DNA of 64,000 bases from Aquipseudomonas alcaligenes. GTDB lineage: Bacteria > Pseudomonadota > Gammaproteobacteria > Pseudomonadales > Pseudomonadaceae. Numbering within the stretch: the stretch's first letter is position 1; each line of letters begins with the position of its first letter. Positions 60,121 through 64,000 of this stretch are shown one piece after another. The notes under the pieces are model-generated. The model made no database searches, had not been told where the DNA came from, and saw only the letters and a list, made by a program, of their open reading frames with translations. The stretch lies in the NCBI RefSeq assembly GCF_003205495.1, contig NZ_QJRX01000002.1:372001-436000 (forward strand), read 5' to 3'. Made by a program: the position numbers and the translations under genes.

Positions 60121-61575
60121 TCAGTCTAGTTGTTGTCCGTGGCGCGCCATGATGTGGCGCACCACGCTGTAGTCCTGCAACGAGTCGCTGGACAGGTCCT
60201 TGCCGTAGCCGGAACGCTTGAGCCCGCCGTGGGGCATCTCGCTGGCCAGCATGAAGTGGGTGTTGATCCAGGTGCAGCCGTACTGCAGGCGGTTGGCCAG
60301 CTGCAGGGCCTTGTCCAGGTTCTGCGTCCACACCGAGCTGGCCAGGCCGTACTCGGAGTCGTTGGCCCAGTCCAGCGCCTGGCTCAGCTGGTCGAAGCGG
60401 GTGACGGTGACCACCGGGCCGAACACCTCGCGCTGGACGATCTCGTCGTTCTGCCGGCAGCCGGCCAGCAGGGTCGGCTGGTAGTGGAAGCCGGGGCCGG
60501 AGTGCACGGCGGCGCCGGTGACCCGCTCGATGTGCGGCTGGCCCAGGGCGCGTTCGACGAAGCTGGCCACGCGGTCGCGCTGGCGTGCGCTGATCAGCGG
60601 GCCGATCTCGTTGTCGGCGTCCTTCTTGCGGGCGAAGCGGATGCTCGCCACGGCATCGCCCAGCTCGGCCACCAGGCGGTCGTGGATGCCGGCCTGGGCG
60701 TAGATGCGGCAGGCGGCGGTGCAGTCCTGGCCGGCGTTGTAGTAGCCATGGGTGCGGATGCCCTGGACCACCGCCTCGAGGTCGGCGTCGTCGCAGACGA
60801 TCACCGGCGCCTTGCCGCCCAGCTCCAGGTGCGTGCGCTTGAGGGTGCGCGCGGCGCTCTGCAGGATCTTCTGCCCGGTGACGATGTCGCCGGTCAGCGA
60901 CACCATGCGCACTTTCGGGTGGCCGACCAGGCTGCTGCCGATGCCTTCGCCACCGCCGCAGACGATGTTCAGCACGCCGGCCGGGAGGATCTCGCGCAGT
61001 GCCGGGGCCAGCGCCAGGATCGACAGCGGCGTGTGCTCCGAGGGCTTGAACACCAGGCAGTTGCCGGCAGCCAGGGCCGGGGCGATCTTCCACGCGGCCA
61101 TCATCAGCGGGTAGTTCCACGGCGCGATGGAGGCGACCACGCCGACCGGGTCGCGGCGCACCAGGCTGGTGTGGCCGGCCACGTATTCGCCGGCCAGCTG
61201 GCCCTGCTGGCAGCGCACGGCACCGGCGAAGAAGCGGAACACATCGGCCGTGGCCGGCAGGTCGTCCTGGCGCGCCAGGTGCAGCGGCTTGCCGCAGTTC
61301 AGCGCCTCCAGCGCCGCCAGCTGCTCGGCCTGGGCGTCGACGGCATCGGCGATGGCGAGCAGGGCGCCGGCGCGTTGCGCCGGGGTGGTCCGCGACCAGG
61401 CGGGGAAGGCGCGGTGGGCGGCCTGCACGGCGGCCTCCAGCTGCTCCAGCGAGGCCTCGGCGATGCTGCACAGCACCTCGCCGCTGGCCGGGTTGAGGAT
61501 GGCTTCGGCGACACCTTCCCCGCCGACCAGCTGGCCGTCGATCAGCAATGCGCTGTGCAGGGTGGGCGTGTTCAT
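60121..61575 (-). CDS. PatD-like aldehyde dehydrogenase, second copy
   Basis: A 484-residue NAD-dependent aldehyde dehydrogenase, clearly paralogous to the patD product at 54276. Catalytic residues are intact ([34 protein letters not shown]). It probably oxidises an aminoaldehyde of the same pathway with a different chain length or acyl form. I chose ATG 61575 (MNTPTLHS) because the 12 upstream codons include rare AGA AGA and AAT codons; ATG 61611 has a GGAG site and remains possible. It lies upstream of the binding protein in the same direction. Confidence 0.88.
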   Translation of the reverse strand: MNTPTLHSALLIDGQLVGGEGVAEAILNPASGEVLCSIAEASLEQLEAAVQAAHRAFPAWSRTTPAQRAGALLAIADAVDAQAEQLAALEALNCGKPLHLARQDDLPATADVFRFFAGAVRCQQGQLAGEYVAGHTSLVRRDPVGVVASIAPWNYPLMMAAWKIAPALAAGNCLVFKPSEHTPLSILALAPALREILPAGVLNIVCGGGEGIGSSLVGHPKVRMVSLTGDIVTGQKILQSAARTLKRTHLELGGKAPVIVCDDADLEAVVQGIRTHGYYNAGQDCTAACRIYAQAGIHDRLVAELGDAVASIRFARKKDADNEIGPLISARQRDRVASFVERALGQPHIERVTGAAVHSGPGFHYQPTLLAGCRQNDEIVQREVFGPVVTVTRFDQLSQALDWANDSEYGLASSVWTQNLDKALQLANRLQYGCTWINTHFMLASEMPHGGLKRSGYGKDLSSDSLQDYSVVRHIMARHGQQLD

Positions 61576-61711
61576 CTTCGCATTTCTTCTGTTATTGGTT
61601 GCGGCTGGCATGGCGGCTCCGGTTGGCCCGGAACGCCCGCGTCCATGAGGAAGCGAGACTAGAGTCCGGGCTTGAGGTCGACAAATTCTAAATATTGAAA
61701 GTGGCGTTCGA

Positions 61712-62623
61712 TTAAATCGAAACCTTGCGCCCGTGCGGCTGCTCGCGGGCCAGGGTCAGGAACGGGTCGACCAGCGCCGGTCGCGCCGTACCGCGGCGCC
61801 AGGCCAGGCCGACGTCGAGCGGCTCGCCGAGGTCGACCAGCGGGCGCGCCTCGATGATGTCGCCCTCCAGCGACCAGGGCCGGTAGGTCATGTCCGGCTG
61901 GATCGACAGGCCGAGGCCGGCTGCCACCAGGCTGCGCACGGCCTCCACCGAGGCGGTGCGCAGGGTCACGTGTGGGGTCAGGCCGGCGCGGCTCCAGATG
62001 CGCTGGGTGTGCAGGCCCATTTCGTCGGCATTGAGCTGGATCAGCGGCTCCTTGGCCACGTCGGCCAGGCCAATGCTGTCGCGCTCCAGCAGCGGATGCC
62101 GGGCCGGCAACCACAGGCGGTGCGGCGAGTGGGTCAGCACCTCGGTCTGCAGGGCGTGGCGGTCTTCCAGGTTGGAGAGGATCAGCACGCCGACGTCGAT
62201 CTCGCCGCTCACCAGCAGGTGTTCGATGTAGGGGCGTTCGTCCTCCACCACGCGGGTCTGTACGTTGGGGTAGGCGCGCTGGAAGCGGGTGATCAGGTCG
62301 GCCAGGTAGTAGCCGGCGACCAGGCTGGTCACGCCGATGGTCAGGCTGCCGGCGACCTGATCGGTGCTCTGCTGCAGGCTGCGCTTGGCGTTGTCCACGG
62401 TGGCCAGTATCAGGTGTGCCTGACGCAGGAACTGGTGGCCCTGGTGGGTCAGGCTCATGCCCTTGGCGTGGCGGTTGAACAGGCTGACGCCGATCTCCTC
62501 CTCCAGCTGCTGGATGGCCAGGGTCAGGGTCGACTGGGAGATGAACACCGCCTGGGCGGCGGCGGAGATCGAGCCGGTCTCGGCGACGGCGATGAAGTGG
62601 CGGATCTGGCGCAGGGTCATCAT
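61712..62623 (-). CDS. LysR-family regulator of the polyamine cluster
   Basis: A 303-residue LysR regulator with an N-terminal winged helix-turn-helix (about 1-60: ISAAAQAVFISQSTLTLAIQ) and a substrate-binding domain (about 88-290). It is transcribed in the same direction as the PatD-like and ydc genes, with 136 bases to the next start, and is the likely regulator. The start is ATG 62623 (MMTLRQ); a TTG frame adds three codons. An AT-rich gap at 62640-62720 holds its promoter. Confidence 0.88.
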   Translation of the reverse strand: MMTLRQIRHFIAVAETGSISAAAQAVFISQSTLTLAIQQLEEEIGVSLFNRHAKGMSLTHQGHQFLRQAHLILATVDNAKRSLQQSTDQVAGSLTIGVTSLVAGYYLADLITRFQRAYPNVQTRVVEDERPYIEHLLVSGEIDVGVLILSNLEDRHALQTEVLTHSPHRLWLPARHPLLERDSIGLADVAKEPLIQLNADEMGLHTQRIWSRAGLTPHVTLRTASVEAVRSLVAAGLGLSIQPDMTYRPWSLEGDIIEARPLVDLGEPLDVGLAWRRGTARPALVDPFLTLAREQPHGRKVSI

Positions 62624-62821
62624 GACGGGCAATCCGGGGTGGCGGGCTGTCGGGATTATGGTTTATCGAATAAAGATAAAGCCGTTCTTTTTAATCGAAA
62701 GAAAAGGGCTTTTTCCCGGCGCCTGCAATATCCGGAAGCACAGCCCGCGCCTCGCCCGGCAAACGGCGGGGCTAGAATCGGGTCACTTCCATGGATCGGT
62801 TTACCCTGAAGGAGGGCTCAG

Positions 62822-63562
62822 ATGAACACTCGTGGACTGCTCGACCAGTTGCTCAAATCCGGCCAGGACCTGCTGCAGCAGAAGTCCGGTGGCTCATCGT
62901 CCGGCGGCCTGGGTGGCCTGCTCGGCAGCGTGGCCGGTGGCGGCAAGGGCGCTGGCGGCGACCTCGGCACCCTGCTCAAGGGCGCCGGCGGTGGTGCCCT
63001 GGCGGCCGGCGCGCTGGGCCTGCTGCTGGGTAACAAGAGCGCGCGCAAGGTCGGCAGCAAGGTCATCACCTACGGCGGCCTGGCCGCCCTCGGGGTGATC
63101 GCCTACAAGGCCTACGGCAACTGGCAGGAGCAGCAGCGCGTGGCCAATGCGCGACCGGTGACCGAGCCGCAGACGGTGGATCGCCTGCCGGCGCCGCAGG
63201 CCGAGCTGCACAGCCAGGCGATCCTCAAGGCGCTGGTGGCGGCGGCCAAGGCCGACGGCCATGTGGACGCCAGGGAACGCCAACTGATCGAGGAGCAGAT
63301 CGGCGCGCTGGCCAATGATCCCGAACTGGTGCGCTGGCTCGACGCCGAGCTGAACAAGCCGCTCGACCCGGCCGAGGTGGCGCGCGCCGCCAGCACCCCG
63401 GAGATGGCCGCGGAGATGTACATCGCCAGCGTGCTGATGGTCGACGAGGAGCACTTCATGGAGCGCGCCTACCTCGAGGAGCTGGCGCGCCAGCTCAAGC
63501 TGGAGCCCTCGCTCAAGGCCGAGCTGGAGGCCCAGGTGCGTCAGGAGCTGGCGGCCGGCTGA
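62822..63562 (+). CDS. DUF533/TerB-like inner-membrane protein
   Basis: A 246-residue protein. The N-terminal third is Gly/Ser-rich (about 18-55), followed by a hydrophobic glycine-zipper segment (about 56-95), and a TerB-like helical domain (about 128-245: LKALVAAAKADGHVDARERQ, with acidic metal-type residues). It is similar in layout to E. coli YebE. The function is unknown. AAGGAGGG precedes ATG 62822. Confidence 0.88.
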   Translation: MNTRGLLDQLLKSGQDLLQQKSGGSSSGGLGGLLGSVAGGGKGAGGDLGTLLKGAGGGALAAGALGLLLGNKSARKVGSKVITYGGLAALGVIAYKAYGNWQEQQRVANARPVTEPQTVDRLPAPQAELHSQAILKALVAAAKADGHVDARERQLIEEQIGALANDPELVRWLDAELNKPLDPAEVARAASTPEMAAEMYIASVLMVDEEHFMERAYLEELARQLKLEPSLKAELEAQVRQELAAG

Positions 63563-63563
63563 G

Positions 63564-64000
63564 TCAGGCTGCCGGCGCCCGGCCGGCCTGGAATTCCGCG
63601 CGGTTCTTGCCGCCGTGCTTGGCGCGGTACAGCGCCTGGTCGGCCAGCTCCAGCGCCTCGCCGAGGTCGGCATGGTCCAGCGGCCACAGTGCGCCGCCGA
63701 TGCTGCAGCCGATGGTGGTTTCCTGCTCGCCCAGGCGCACCGGCTGGGCCAGCGACTGCAGCGCCCGCTCGGCGATCTGCCGGGCCTGAGTCAGGGCCTG
63801 GGCCGCAGGCACCTGCAGCACCATGAGGAATTCGTCTCCACCCAGACGCGCCACCAGGTCGCCGTCGCGCAGGCAGGCGCGCAGGCGGGCGGCCACTTCC
63901 TTGAGCAGCAGGTCGCCGGCGGCATGGCCGAAGCGGTCGTTGACCGGTTTGAAACCGTCCAGGTCGAGGTAGAGCAGGGCCAGGCAGCCTTGCCCGGCCT
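63564..64000 (-). CDS. Diguanylate cyclase, C-terminal part (cut by window edge)
   Basis: The last 145 codons of a GGDEF protein; the N-terminus lies beyond the window. The active motif LARLGGDEF... reads GGDEF (about 63 residues from the window edge), and an I-site RDGD lies exactly five residues before it. The start of the GGDEF domain (LLYLDLDGFKPVNDRFGHAA) is also visible. It should make c-di-GMP. It ends next to the convergent DUF533 gene with one base between stops. Confidence 0.92.
   Translation of the reverse strand, partial: AGQGCLALLYLDLDGFKPVNDRFGHAAGDLLLKEVAARLRACLRDGDLVARLGGDEFLMVLQVPAAQALTQARQIAERALQSLAQPVRLGEQETTIGCSIGGALWPLDHADLGEALELADQALYRAKHGGKNRAEFQAGRAPAA

Noticed and set aside
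61576..61611. Longer start for the second PatD-like gene at 61611
   Set aside because: GGAG lies at a good distance, but the added codons include rare AGA AGA and AAT and have no counterpart in the paralogue. It stays as an alternative.

Overview
The window is a 64 kb piece of a high-GC Pseudomonas-type chromosome. BifA, SodB, the ArgP/ArgO pair, the DauBAR cluster, RecJ/YaeQ, YebG and the Leu dehydrogenase/keto-acid dehydrogenase block all match known Pseudomonas families, and several blocks keep the local gene order I remember from P. aeruginosa (PA4361-PA4367, PA3415-PA3418, PA3725-PA3726, PA3862-PA3865) although the blocks are joined differently here. I saw no rRNA, tRNA, CRISPR array, transposase or phage genes. 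Most of the window is ordinary core or soft-core genome, with one AT-richer accessory patch near the left end.

Layout. 1-2.9 kb: a gene tail, a GNAT acetyltransferase, a decayed partial copy of the left-edge gene, an AT-rich orphan gene and a pair of large inverted intergenic repeats. 2.9-9 kb: NYN/LOTUS protein, ABA4-like membrane protein and envelope proteins (lipoproteins, an OmpA-like protein, a His-rich secreted protein). 9-17 kb: bifA, an NtrC/sigma-54-type promoter driving an ammonium transporter, sodB, a DMT exporter, and argO with its divergent regulator argP. 17-25 kb: a chemoreceptor, an extended SDR, and a branched-chain amino acid catabolic operon (Leu/Val/Phe dehydrogenase, E1 alpha, E1 beta, E2, GFA protein). 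25-31 kb: two more DMT exporters, yebG with a textbook LexA box, an AraC regulator, a 2H phosphoesterase, an SDR and yaaA. 31-38 kb: secreted TPR protein, polysaccharide deacetylase, dmeF-like CDF transporter, PIN-PhoH protein and moaCDE.

38-50 kb: amino-acid and polyamine handling. It holds a basic amino-acid binding protein, an ArsR-type regulator divergent from two small monooxygenase-fold genes that are both out of frame at simple repeats, a PotE-like antiporter with a binding protein, a DUF1329 pair under an HxlR regulator with twin palindromic operators, and dauR-dauA-dauB. The binding-protein gene and dauB carry promoter palindromes of the same architecture. 50-64 kb: a diguanylate cyclase, yaeQ, recJ, a yeast-type cytosine deaminase, a YdcSTUV-PatD putrescine uptake/oxidation cluster with a second PatD-like dehydrogenase and a LysR regulator, a DUF533 protein and the end of a GGDEF gene.

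Strongest leads: the shared DauR-type operator pair; the two adjacent monooxygenase genes interrupted at a G7 run and a (CCAG)4 tract; a small leader ORF with clustered His codons and a Pro5 run ahead of an exporter; the AT-rich orphan at 1.0-2.0 kb; and a palindromic repeat that has been read into the 3' end of the E1-alpha gene. None of these was checked against a database.
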